Below are positions 9,336 to 14,226 of a stretch of DNA of 28,786 nt, piece after piece. Position 1 is the first letter of the stretch. Every line of letters starts with the position of its first letter. Location: positions 1-28,786 of IMG/VR virus record IMGVR_UViG_3300046371_000410; one strand, written 5' to 3'. A program made the position numbers and the translations under genes. This stretch comes from a virus. Under the pieces are notes generated by a model. The model was not told where the DNA came from, did no database searches, and saw nothing but the letters and a program-made list of their open reading frames with translations.

Positions 9336-9552
9336 AAATTACAAGAACGAATACAACACCTACCACGCCAAGCCGACCCAGAAGAAACGCAGGGCCGGGC
9401 GTAACGCTGCACGAAGGCTGATGATTAAAAAGGTAGGTAGGAATACTTTGAAGGGGAAGGACGTTGATCATAAAGACAGGAACCCCAACAACAACACACG
9501 AGCAAACCTAAGGATTCAATCAAAAAGGAAAAATCGCTCAAGAAATGGCTGA
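9328..9552 (+). CDS. Small HNH endonuclease-like protein between terS and terL
   Basis: 74 residues, strongly basic (runs of Lys and Arg at both ends). The core KDVDHKDRNPNNNTRANLRI matches the second half of the HNH nuclease fold: the His of VDH, the Asn-rich turn and the N-x-R-x-x-NL segment. There is no homing-endonuclease DNA-binding domain, and the protein is shorter than most HNH enzymes, so it could be a minimal nickase, a terminase helper, or a reduced remnant. HNH proteins next to terminase genes assist packaging cleavage in some cos phages; whether that applies to a T7-like phage is unknown. It overlaps terS and terL by 8 bases each, with nearly the same sequence at both joints (ATGGCTAG and ATGGCTGA), which is unusual. 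Confidence 0.72.
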   Translation: MARNYKNEYNTYHAKPTQKKRRAGRNAARRLMIKKVGRNTLKGKDVDHKDRNPNNNTRANLRIQSKRKNRSRNG

Positions 9553-11224
9553 TATAAAACAAACAGCAGCACAGCTCAAAGACTTCCGTAACTTCCTATA
9601 CATGGTATGGAAGCAACTTAACCTTCCTGACCCTACACCTATTCAATATGAGATCGCGGATTACATGCAGCACGGAGACAAGCGAGCAGTTATTCAAGGC
9701 TTTCGAGGCGTTGGAAAGAGTTGGATCTGCTCTGCTTACGTTGTCCACCAGTTGCTCCTCGATCCCTCAAAGAATATACTTGTTGTCTCTGCTTCAAAAA
9801 CTCGAGCAGATGACTTCTCAACTTTTACTCTTAGGCTTATCCATGAGATGCCCCTACTTAAGCACCTCATTCCCCAAGACAAACAACGATTCAGTAAAAT
9901 CTCATTCGACGTCGGTCCAGCCCCAGCGGCCCACGCGCCGTCCGTCAAGTCCCTGGGTATCACATCTCAACTGACCGGGTCTCGTGCAGACATCATTGTT
10001 GCCGATGACGTCGAGGTCCCAAACAACTCGGCGACCCAGATGATGCGAGACAAGCTCGGAGAACAAGTCAAAGAGTTCGATGCGATCCTTAAGCCCAACG
10101 ATGACTCAAAGATAATCTTTCTAGGAACACCACAATGCGAAGACACAATATACCGTCAGCTAACCGAGCGCGGCTACCAGACACGCATCTGGCCTGCTCA
10201 GTATGTCACCCCAGACCAAAGCGCTAAGCGTTACGATGGGCACATCGCTGATTGTTGTGTTGATATAGAACAAAAAGGAAGGTCCACAGAACCACTACGG
10301 TTCTCTGATGTTGACCTTGCTGAACGTAAAGTATCCTACGGCTCTGCCGGGTATGCTCTTCAATTTATGTTGGACTCAAACCTTAGTGACGTCGAAAAGT
10401 ATCCGCTGAAGCTTGCGGACCTTATCGTGATGTCCCTTGATAACGAACTGGCCCCAGAACGCCTAGTGTGGGCTCGAGACCCCGAGCTCGAGTGGGACGG
10501 CTCAATACCTAACGTAGGGATGACCGGAGACAGATTCTATCGCCCCATGAAGGTGCTTGGTGAACACGTTAAGTATACCGGGAGCGTCATGTCAATCGAC
10601 CCGTCAGGACGAGGCAAAGACGAGACAGGCTATGCGGTCGTTAAGATGCTTAATGGTTTCCTGTATGTCACGGCGGCTGGAGGGGTCCAGGGAGGCTACT
10701 CTGAGGAAACCCTTAAGTTCCTTTCGATGACTGCCAAAGAACACAAGGTCAACGAGATCGTCGTGGAGAGTAACTTCGGGGATGGTATGTTTGTTGAACT
10801 ACTAAAACCAATACTTCGCAAGGTCCATCCGTGCACCATTGAGGAAGTGAGACACAGCACACAGAAAGAACGAAGGATCATTGATACCCTCGAGCCCGTG
10901 ATGACAGGCCATAAGCTTGTGGTTGACCCGAAGGTCATTCAGAACGACTACGAGACGACTCAGAGCTATCCTAAAGACCACGCGTTGAAATACCAGTTGA
11001 TCTACCAGATGACTCGTATAACTCGTGACAGGGGCGCTGTGACGCATGACGACCGCTTAGACGCGCTTTCGATGGCAGTTGGATACTGGGCCGCCCAAAT
11101 GGCCCAAGACGCGTCAGAACGCATCCTAGAGCGAAAGGAGGACGATCTTAAGATGGAGCTAGAAAAGTATGCAGAGGCATATTATAAAACACGAAAAGGG
11201 AGTGAAAACATCCTCACTTGGTAG
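9545..11224 (+). CDS. terL: Terminase large subunit (ATPase and nuclease)
   Basis: 559 residues, close to T7 gp19 (586). The ATPase domain shows a Walker A-like loop GFRGVGKS at residues 52-59 and Walker B IIVADD at about 150-155. The C-terminal RNase H-fold nuclease begins with SIDPSGRGKDETGY (D352 as metal ligand), followed by VVESNFGDGMF and the late acidic motif HDDRLDALS. The protein pumps DNA into the prohead and cuts concatemers at the genome ends. The start overlaps the HNH stop by 8 bases. A ten-codon acidic/basic tail precedes the TAG at 11222. No late tail gene follows; the next stretch is regulatory, as at the right end of T7. Confidence 0.95.
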   Translation: MADIKQTAAQLKDFRNFLYMVWKQLNLPDPTPIQYEIADYMQHGDKRAVIQGFRGVGKSWICSAYVVHQLLLDPSKNILVVSASKTRADDFSTFTLRLIHEMPLLKHLIPQDKQRFSKISFDVGPAPAAHAPSVKSLGITSQLTGSRADIIVADDVEVPNNSATQMMRDKLGEQVKEFDAILKPNDDSKIIFLGTPQCEDTIYRQLTERGYQTRIWPAQYVTPDQSAKRYDGHIADCCVDIEQKGRSTEPLRFSDVDLAERKVSYGSAGYALQFMLDSNLSDVEKYPLKLADLIVMSLDNELAPERLVWARDPELEWDGSIPNVGMTGDRFYRPMKVLGEHVKYTGSVMSIDPSGRGKDETGYAVVKMLNGFLYVTAAGGVQGGYSEETLKFLSMTAKEHKVNEIVVESNFGDGMFVELLKPILRKVHPCTIEEVRHSTQKERRIIDTLEPVMTGHKLVVDPKVIQNDYETTQSYPKDHALKYQLIYQMTRITRDRGAVTHDDRLDALSMAVGYWAAQMAQDASERILERKEDDLKMELEKYAEAYYKTRKGSENILTW

Positions 11225-11374
11225 TAGTTGTAAATGATTCATTATAAATGTCTTATATCAATGATCGTATAGGGGGAGTAAAAAGACTATTGACAAGGCT
11301 TAATTTCTCTCTTTAAGTACTCTTAGAGATGACTAAGAGAACACTATATTCTTTAGTTTATTCATTTACAACTA
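11225..11374. repeat. 13-bp inverted repeat flanking the post-terL spacer
   Basis: TAGTTGTAAATGA at 11225-11237 is perfectly inverted as TCATTTACAACTA at 11362-11374. The arms are separated by 124 bases that contain a promoter-like site and half of a phased repeat array. The left arm begins right after the terL stop. Confidence 0.6.
11254..11277 (+). promoter_or_regulatory. Candidate phage RNA polymerase promoter
   Basis: The sequence around GATCGTATAGGGGGAGTA resembles the melting/initiation part of T7 promoters (TATAGGGAGA), with the first G at 11272. The upstream specificity region does not match T7, as expected for a diverged polymerase. No clear second copy was found upstream of other genes, so the call is weak. 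Confidence 0.25.
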
Positions 11375-11416
11375 TATCTCTTAGATATCTTTAAGATACT
11401 CTAAGTAACTTTAAGT
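11311..11416 (+). repeat. Phased TTAG/TAAG repeat array before the post-terL gene
   Basis: Short motifs of the type CTTTAAG, CTTAGAG and CTCTAAG recur with their last core G at 11317, 11326, 11337, 11356, 11384, 11395, 11405 and 11415. The last four are 11, 10 and 10 bases apart, one DNA helical turn. The array ends at the ATG of the next gene. T7 has arrays of imperfect 7-base repeats (consensus CCTAAAG) beside its terminal repeats; CTTTAAG is close to the reverse complement of that unit. Function is unknown; binding of a protein to one face of the DNA, or a packaging-related role, are possibilities. Confidence 0.6.
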
Positions 11417-11647
11417 ATGCCTGATGACCCTCTCGACTCACTCAAAGCCACTCTAGGCGAACATTACGAGAATTATGTGGTTGTTGTGGCTGATACCCGG
11501 CACCAGTGCAGAGTCATTTACGACAACTCATTCGCAGCCAAAGGACTGCTCAATGTCGGATTAAATATTGTTGACGAATCGTTCAATTCATATATAGATG
11601 GCTTCGAGATTGACTTCGGGTCTTCATCAAAGACTGACGAAGAGTAA
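11417..11647 (+). CDS. Small protein after the terminase (gp19.5 position), unknown function
   Basis: 76 residues, not recognised. It is acidic and has an alternating hydrophobic core typical of a small globular protein: YENYVVVVADTRHQCRVIYD, then LLNVGLNIVDE, then an acidic Ser-rich end. No membrane segment and no enzyme motif is visible. It is preceded by a phased repeat array instead of a Shine-Dalgarno and followed by a strong terminator, so it appears to be the last gene of the late transcript. In T7 the small gene 19.5 occupies the same place before the right end; any functional link is inference. Confidence 0.6.
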   Translation: MPDDPLDSLKATLGEHYENYVVVVADTRHQCRVIYDNSFAAKGLLNVGLNIVDESFNSYIDGFEIDFGSSSKTDEE

Positions 11648-11695
11648 CCCTGAGTTGGTCTTATGCTCTATATTTGCATTGTGTTGTTCATTAGG

Positions 11696-11735
11696 CAGGG
11701 CTCTTAGTAATCGCTAGGGGCCCTGTTCTATTTTT
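11696..11735 (+). terminator. Strong intrinsic terminator, end of the late transcript
   Basis: Stem CAGGGCTCTTAG (11696-11707) pairs with CTAGGGGCCCTG (11714-11725) over 12 bp with two G-U pairs; the loop is TAATCG. It is followed by TTCTATTTTT (11726-11735). This is a complete rho-independent signal 48 bases after the last stop codon of the late genes. Confidence 0.85.
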
Positions 11736-11762
11736 GGCAAAAAAGTCTGAGAGGGTTATATA
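11734..11762 (+). promoter_or_regulatory. Sigma-70-like promoter candidate after the terminator
   Basis: TTGGCA (11734-11739), a 17-base spacer, and TATATA (11757-11762). It begins within the T-run of the terminator, so transcription would restart towards the early genes. T7 has its host-read early promoters at the equivalent left end. The sequence just downstream (TATACGGAGA) also differs from the T7 initiation sequence by a single base, so a phage-polymerase promoter is an alternative. Confidence 0.35.
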
Positions 11763-11798
11763 TACGGAGAGTGTGCCGCATCACCCCGTAGGGCCTCG

Positions 11799-12038
11799 GC
11801 GCGAGCTCAGCGAATCGAAGCGCGAACTTAGCGACCAATGATAGTTTCCTGAAGGAGCTCAGCGATACCCAAAAGCATCAAGGGGAGCCTGGCTGGTCGC
11901 TACCGGGGAGAGGTCCTGAAGTTTCGCCAGGCTAGTCGATTGGTAAACCTGGAGGAGCGCTGAGCCCGGCTGGTCGTGGTTGTGTTTGAGTGTTTGTGGG
12001 TGTTTTTACGTTTTGAAGAGCTCAGCGATTCCTTAGCG
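11799..12038 (+). repeat. Dispersed 11-bp repeat family GAGCTCAGCGA
   Basis: Copies: GAGCTCAGCGA at 11803-11813, GAACTTAGCGA at 11824-11834, GAGCTCAGCGA at 11855-11865 and 12018-12028. There is a shorter CTTAGCG at 12032-12038 and an inverted core (CGCTGAGC) at 11958-11965. The first two sit in a 15-base repeat (GCGCGARCTYAGCGA) spaced 21 bases apart, two helical turns. Related units (GCTTAGCGA) occur in the array before the RNA polymerase gene at 14302-14310. Confidence 0.65.
11887..11976 (+). repeat. Triple 13-bp repeat GCCNGGCTRGTCG
   Basis: Three direct copies: GCCTGGCTGGTCG at 11887-11899, GCCAGGCTAGTCG at 11926-11938 and GCCCGGCTGGTCG at 11964-11976. Start-to-start spacing is 39 and 38 bases. 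They alternate with the GAGCTCAGCGA family. Even spacing suggests iterated protein-binding sites, for packaging, replication or early regulation. Confidence 0.6.
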
Positions 12039-12063
12039 CTCACCAAGCCCTCTCAAAACAACC

Positions 12064-12140
12064 TTGAGAAATCTCAAATCTTTTCTTGCAAGAATCAAAA
12101 CGGACTGATAGTAATCTCTTCACTGGCCCAATAATTGGGC
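12064..12140. promoter_or_regulatory. Cluster of three palindromes upstream of the first early gene
   Basis: TTGAGA-AA-TCTCAA (12064-12077), the perfect 12-mer TTCTTGCAAGAA (12083-12094) and GCCCAA-TAA-TTGGGC (12126-12140) lie within 100 bases before the ATG at 12162. A weak -35-like TTGCAA (12086-12091) sits inside the second palindrome, with poor -10 candidates around 12107-12115. Operator sites on the early promoter are one reading; the third palindrome could instead act as an RNA hairpin in the leader. Confidence 0.4.
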
Positions 12141-12161
12141 TGGCTAAAAAGAATAAAAGAT

Positions 12162-12428
12162 ATGGAAAACGTAAGAATAACACTAGGCGGGGGGAACTTT
12201 GCAGATGTTCTCGATGCAAATGAATTTGAGCTCGAGCATCTCGAGTTTGATTTTTCTACGATTTATAAAGTAGAGTGGGGCCATCAAGATTTCATAAGAG
12301 ATATTAAAGATGAGATCTTTGAGGAGACTGGAATGATCTTTGAGCTCGAGTCAAATGATGGCGACGAGGTCCTCACGGGAACACTCCACAAAGGAACAAC
12401 AACCAACAACAAGAACAAGAACAAATGA
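12162..12428 (+). CDS. First early gene, small acidic protein of unknown function
   Basis: 88 residues from the ATG at 12162; the frame extends upstream only to a TTG at 12135 inside a palindrome, which is less likely. It is preceded by an A-rich leader (AAAAGAATAAAAGAT) without a good Shine-Dalgarno. The body is acidic, with alternating hydrophobic residues (VRITLGGGNFADVL, FELEHLEFDF, MIFELESNDGDEVL), suggesting a small beta-rich fold. The tail is low-complexity (TTTNNKNKNK) and is encoded by the CA-rich leader of the next gene. Not recognised. As the first gene after the probable left end, it may act early against the host, by analogy with T7 gene 0.3 to 0.7; that is position-based inference. 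Confidence 0.6.
   Translation: MENVRITLGGGNFADVLDANEFELEHLEFDFSTIYKVEWGHQDFIRDIKDEIFEETGMIFELESNDGDEVLTGTLHKGTTTNNKNKNK
12392..12425 (+). promoter_or_regulatory. CA-rich leader replacing a Shine-Dalgarno
   Basis: An unstructured AAC/CAA tract (AACAACAACCAACAACAAG and following) leads into ATGAACAAAAGAA. Nearly the same leader and first codons recur at 13441-13490, and similar tracts precede the genes at 3466 and 17023. It lacks G and should stay single-stranded, a feature of Shine-Dalgarno-independent initiation. Confidence 0.45.
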
Positions 12429-12625
12429 ACAAAAGAACAAAGACAAAGCAAACTATTCGAGAGATCATCACGGTCCTTGAGGAGCAGCGCTCCACGCTCG
12501 CAGACATCCAAGCAGCACTCTTGAGGGCCTCGCATGAAGATGTCATGACCGACATAATCAAGCGCACGGATACTCTCGACTTCAAGTTGATTCAGAAGCG
12601 CAACGGGAGGAGGGCATTCAAATGA
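12425..12625 (+). CDS. Early small basic helical protein, unknown function
   Basis: 66 residues. It starts at the ATGA that overlaps the previous stop, behind a CA-rich leader without Shine-Dalgarno. It has a basic N-terminus (MNKRTKTK), then a predicted long helix or coiled coil (REIITVLEEQRSTLADIQAA) and a mixed basic end (KRNGRRAFK). No known motif. The end of the coding sequence carries AGGAGG, the ribosome binding site of the next gene. Likely translated in one early operon with its neighbours. Confidence 0.6.
   Translation: MNKRTKTKQTIREIITVLEEQRSTLADIQAALLRASHEDVMTDIIKRTDTLDFKLIQKRNGRRAFK
12608..12613 (+). promoter_or_regulatory. Consensus Shine-Dalgarno for the 30-aa membrane protein
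   Basis: AGGAGG, 8 bases before the ATG at 12622. It is one of few perfect ribosome binding sites in the window and supports the short gene that follows. It also encodes Arg codons of the upstream gene, so some caution remains. Confidence 0.6.
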
Positions 12626-12714
12626 AACGGACCTTCTCAATGTTTTGGGCAGTCACGGTAAGCCTAACTGCTGCCATGTGGGTGATTATAATTAAACTGA
12701 TGCTGAAGAAATGA
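12622..12714 (+). CDS. 30-residue single-span membrane micro-protein
   Basis: Very short gene: MKRTFSMFWAVTVSLTAAMW, then VIIIKLMLKK and a TGA. There is a cationic start, one hydrophobic segment of about 20 residues and a Lys-rich end. A consensus AGGAGG lies 8 bases upstream. Both ends overlap the neighbours by ATGA, so it fits precisely between two genes of the early operon. This spacing and the ribosome site are better evidence than the length. Function unknown; small early membrane proteins of phages often alter host membrane or superinfection behaviour, but nothing here shows which. Confidence 0.55.
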   Translation: MKRTFSMFWAVTVSLTAAMWVIIIKLMLKK

Positions 12715-13325
12715 AGAAGCAAAGTCTTACAAAGGTCAGTGATAGTGTTATCCGCAAGAATCTTCGCACATGGCGAGACCGAGCTACCTATCGCGATGCA
12801 CGCCAAGGTGGTGAATGGTATGATGAAGCGAACGCTCACGCGCAAATGATCGCGCAAGAGGTTGGTTGTGATGTTTGGACTGCTGCTGCTGTTATCAGTG
12901 CGCTTAGTCCTATGAACGATTGGGAGCGCAACAAGCTTGACGCGTTGAACTTGGCGCTTGTCCATCATGATGGTGGCAAGCCTGAAGACGTTCGCGTTTG
13001 CACATTCAACAACAACAAAGCCAAAGCTTGGGACCTTCTCGAAGGTGACTCAAAAGCTCTTGATGATGGCTCACCAAAAACGTGGGCTTTCGCAAAGAGC
13101 ATAGAGCTCACAAGAATGGCTCGTTGTGTCGTGATTGATCGTTGGCATATGCGAGCATGCTTAACAAGCTCAACGAAGCGCAAAGCGATTGTGGAAGGGC
13201 TCACCAAGCCACAATACAACCGCGTAGAACGTCTTACCATTAGCGAAGCAGACAAGCTCCACGAAGCGCCATCGGTCTACCAAGCGACTCTATGGGTAAC
13301 CATAAAGCGTTATTGGGAGAAATGA
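12711..13325 (+). CDS. Early conserved phage protein with possible HhH-GPD-like core
   Basis: 204 residues. The ATG overlaps the preceding stop (ATGA). Visible blocks: EWYDEANAHAQMIAQEVGCD (residues about 35-54), TAAAVISALSPMNDWERNK (about 57-75), FNNNKAKAWDLLEGD (about 98-112), SPKTWAFAKSI and VVIDRWHMRACL (about 120-150), and a C-terminal helix with YQATLWVTIKRYW. The order A-x-x-SALSP-x-x-W-x-x-N, K-A, then VIDRWHMR matches a family of uncharacterised proteins of actinobacteriophages and other phages. The pattern of a helix with LSP followed by V-x-D-x-H recalls helix-hairpin-helix DNA glycosylases, where an Asp in the V-D-x-H segment is catalytic. That link is remote and unproven. It is the largest protein of the early operon. 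Codon use is richer in GC than its small neighbours. Confidence 0.65.
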   Translation: MKKQSLTKVSDSVIRKNLRTWRDRATYRDARQGGEWYDEANAHAQMIAQEVGCDVWTAAAVISALSPMNDWERNKLDALNLALVHHDGGKPEDVRVCTFNNNKAKAWDLLEGDSKALDDGSPKTWAFAKSIELTRMARCVVIDRWHMRACLTSSTKRKAIVEGLTKPQYNRVERLTISEADKLHEAPSVYQATLWVTIKRYWEK

Positions 13326-13534
13326 AGATAAACAAAGAAAAACCTCCTTGTGATCGCTTTGGGTTTCCCTTAGCTCTCAACTGGAATATTGTATTGAGGA
13401 ACCAACTAGAAGGAAAGCCACTTACTCAAGGGGCTTACATAACAACCAACAACAACCAACAACAACAAGAACGAAACAATGAACAAAAGAAGAAAAAACA
13501 AAGAAGAAATAGACCACGACAAGAAAAACCTTGA
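13322..13534 (+). CDS. Early small basic protein with low-complexity tail, unknown
   Basis: 70 residues from an ATGA overlapping the preceding stop; GGGAG lies close upstream. The first 40 residues look like a small folded unit (PPCDRFGFPLALNWNIVLRN). The rest (Asn/Gln/Lys/Arg-rich) is encoded by the CA-rich leader and the start of the next gene, which it overlaps by 56 bases. The tail may therefore be an accident of the leader sequence and not a conserved part. Not recognised. Confidence 0.45.
   Translation: MKINKEKPPCDRFGFPLALNWNIVLRNQLEGKPLTQGAYITTNNNQQQQERNNEQKKKKQRRNRPRQEKP
13441..13478 (+). promoter_or_regulatory. Second copy of the CA-rich leader
   Basis: Repeats of AACAACC/AACAAC followed by AAGAACGAAACA lead into ATGAACAAAAGAA, as at 12392-12437. 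The leader and the first five codons of the downstream gene are shared with the earlier copy, while the rest of the two proteins differs. Confidence 0.45.
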
Positions 13535-13772
13535 ACGACTTGAGAAGCTCGAAGGTCAAAACGCACTCAAGTTGATTGAGGAATTCGCTGAGCAAATGAG
13601 CTGGGGCGCAGACATCACTCACGTTTCGTGCGGGATTGTTCTCAAGCTCATGGAGGGCATTCCGTGTCAACTCAAAGATGCTCGAAAGCGCATAAAACAA
13701 CCTTACGTTGCAGATCAATGGGAGGAAGATTGCACGGCATTTTCTCAATATTCAAAGGAGGAAACAGTATGA
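13479..13772 (+). CDS. Early helical protein, unknown function
   Basis: 97 residues. The start MNKRRKNK closely matches that of the gene at 12425 (MNKRTKTK), with the same type of leader. Next is a charged helix (NLERLEKLEGQNALKLIEEF), then a more hydrophobic centre with AEQMSWGADITHVSCGIVLK and a polar C-terminus. Two Cys residues are not in a zinc motif. It overlaps the preceding frame by 56 bases and the next gene by ATGA. The stretch just before its stop carries AAAGGAGG for the next gene. No family recognised. Confidence 0.55.
   Translation: MNKRRKNKEEIDHDKKNLERLEKLEGQNALKLIEEFAEQMSWGADITHVSCGIVLKLMEGIPCQLKDARKRIKQPYVADQWEEDCTAFSQYSKEETV
13754..13761 (+). promoter_or_regulatory. Shine-Dalgarno fixing the start at 13769
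   Basis: AAAGGAGG with a 7-base spacer to the ATG at 13769. It decides this start over the ATG at 13628, which would give an extra 47 residues inside the preceding gene. Confidence 0.75.
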
Positions 13773-13996
13773 ACAAACTATTCACTCTTTATGAGTCAAA
13801 CCGTGCCACCTTTCCGCACATAGCTGATGCGAAGAGATTTATTGAAAACTTTAACTCTCTTCCTTATGAGCTCGAGCCCTTTGAGATTAAAAGGCCAAGC
13901 TTGAAATACAGAAGAAGACAAGAAAGTAGTTGGTATTGGATACAAGCAACGCGTCATTTTGAGCATAAAGATTGCACTTGTTTTATTTCTGAATAG
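13769..13996 (+). CDS. Last gene of the early operon, small aromatic-rich protein
   Basis: 75 residues, starting behind a strong AAAGGAGG and overlapping the previous stop by ATGA. It is rich in Phe, Tyr and Trp (LFTLYESNRATF, SSWYWIQATRHF) and has a C-terminal Cys pair (DCTC). The one HxxxxxxC-type arrangement near the end could bind a metal but is not a recognised finger. The stop is 21 bases before a strong terminator, so this ends the early transcript. Function unknown. Confidence 0.6.
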   Translation: MNKLFTLYESNRATFPHIADAKRFIENFNSLPYELEPFEIKRPSLKYRRRQESSWYWIQATRHFEHKDCTCFISE

Positions 13997-14017
13997 CTGA
14001 CAACAACAAACAAAAAC

Positions 14018-14049
14018 AAGCGCTTAGGGTTTTCTCTAAGCGCTTTTTT
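14018..14049. terminator. Early intrinsic terminator, probably bidirectional
   Basis: Perfect 10-bp stem AAGCGCTTAG (14018-14027) / CTAAGCGCTT (14036-14045), an 8-base loop, and a T-run to 14049. On the other strand the stem is followed by T-rich sequence (complement of AAACAAAAAC), so it may also stop leftward transcription. It lies between the early genes and the RNA polymerase gene. Confidence 0.85.
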
Positions 14050-14122
14050 GTGGCCTCTTTGCTTTCTCTAATTGACTAGATTTCTCAGCCAGGCCGGATG
14101 ATAGTAGAGCGTGCCCCGACGA

Positions 14123-14221
14123 TTAGGACTTAGAGCCGAACACAATGAGTGCCAGAAGAACCACGTAGTAAAGTGCTAAGCAAATGGTTGTAGTTGTAGT
14201 AAAGAAGTCTTTATTTTTCAT
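14123..14221 (-). CDS. Possible leftward 32-aa membrane micro-protein
   Basis: On the minus strand an ATG at 14221 opens MKNKDFFTTTTTICLALYYV, then VLLALIVFGSKS and a TAA at 14123. It has a charged start, a Thr run, one good hydrophobic segment and a Ser/Lys end. No Shine-Dalgarno is seen, and it would be the only gene on this strand. In its favour, it runs away from the phased array and towards the bidirectional terminator. AT-rich spacer sequence can give hydrophobic frames by chance, so this is tentative. Confidence 0.22.
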   Translation of the reverse strand: MKNKDFFTTTTTICLALYYVVLLALIVFGSKS

Positions 14222-14226
14222 AGTGT

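Larger units (their letters stand above)
11736..12161. other. Non-coding probable genome-end junction (terminal repeat region)
   Basis: No convincing gene was found on either strand in about 500 bases; only frames under 20 codons exist. Bases 11775-11980 are visibly more GC-rich than the AT-rich flanks. The stretch holds a promoter candidate, at least two families of short repeats and a cluster of palindromes, described separately. It lies between the late-gene terminator and the first early gene, where the right and left ends of a T7 genome meet. The likely reading is that it contains the direct terminal repeat, present once because the sequence was circularised or came from a concatemer. 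The exact ends cannot be placed without read-end data. Confidence 0.5.

Noticed and set aside
11290-11295. Perfect TTGACA upstream of the first phased array
   Set aside because: No acceptable -10 at 16-18 bases; the hexamer alone is not enough.
12135-12161. TTG start giving nine more residues to the first early gene
   Set aside because: The TTG lies inside the palindrome GCCCAATAATTGGGC, and an ATG at 12162 is available.
11736-12161. tRNA or other structured RNA gene in the GC-rich junction
   Set aside because: No cloverleaf, T-loop or acceptor pairing could be found; repeats explain the sequence better.
12284-12640. Minus-strand frame of 118 codons over the early genes
   Set aside because: Its low-complexity Leu/Val run is only the complement of the CA-rich leader, and the plus-strand genes have overlapping starts and a ribosome site.
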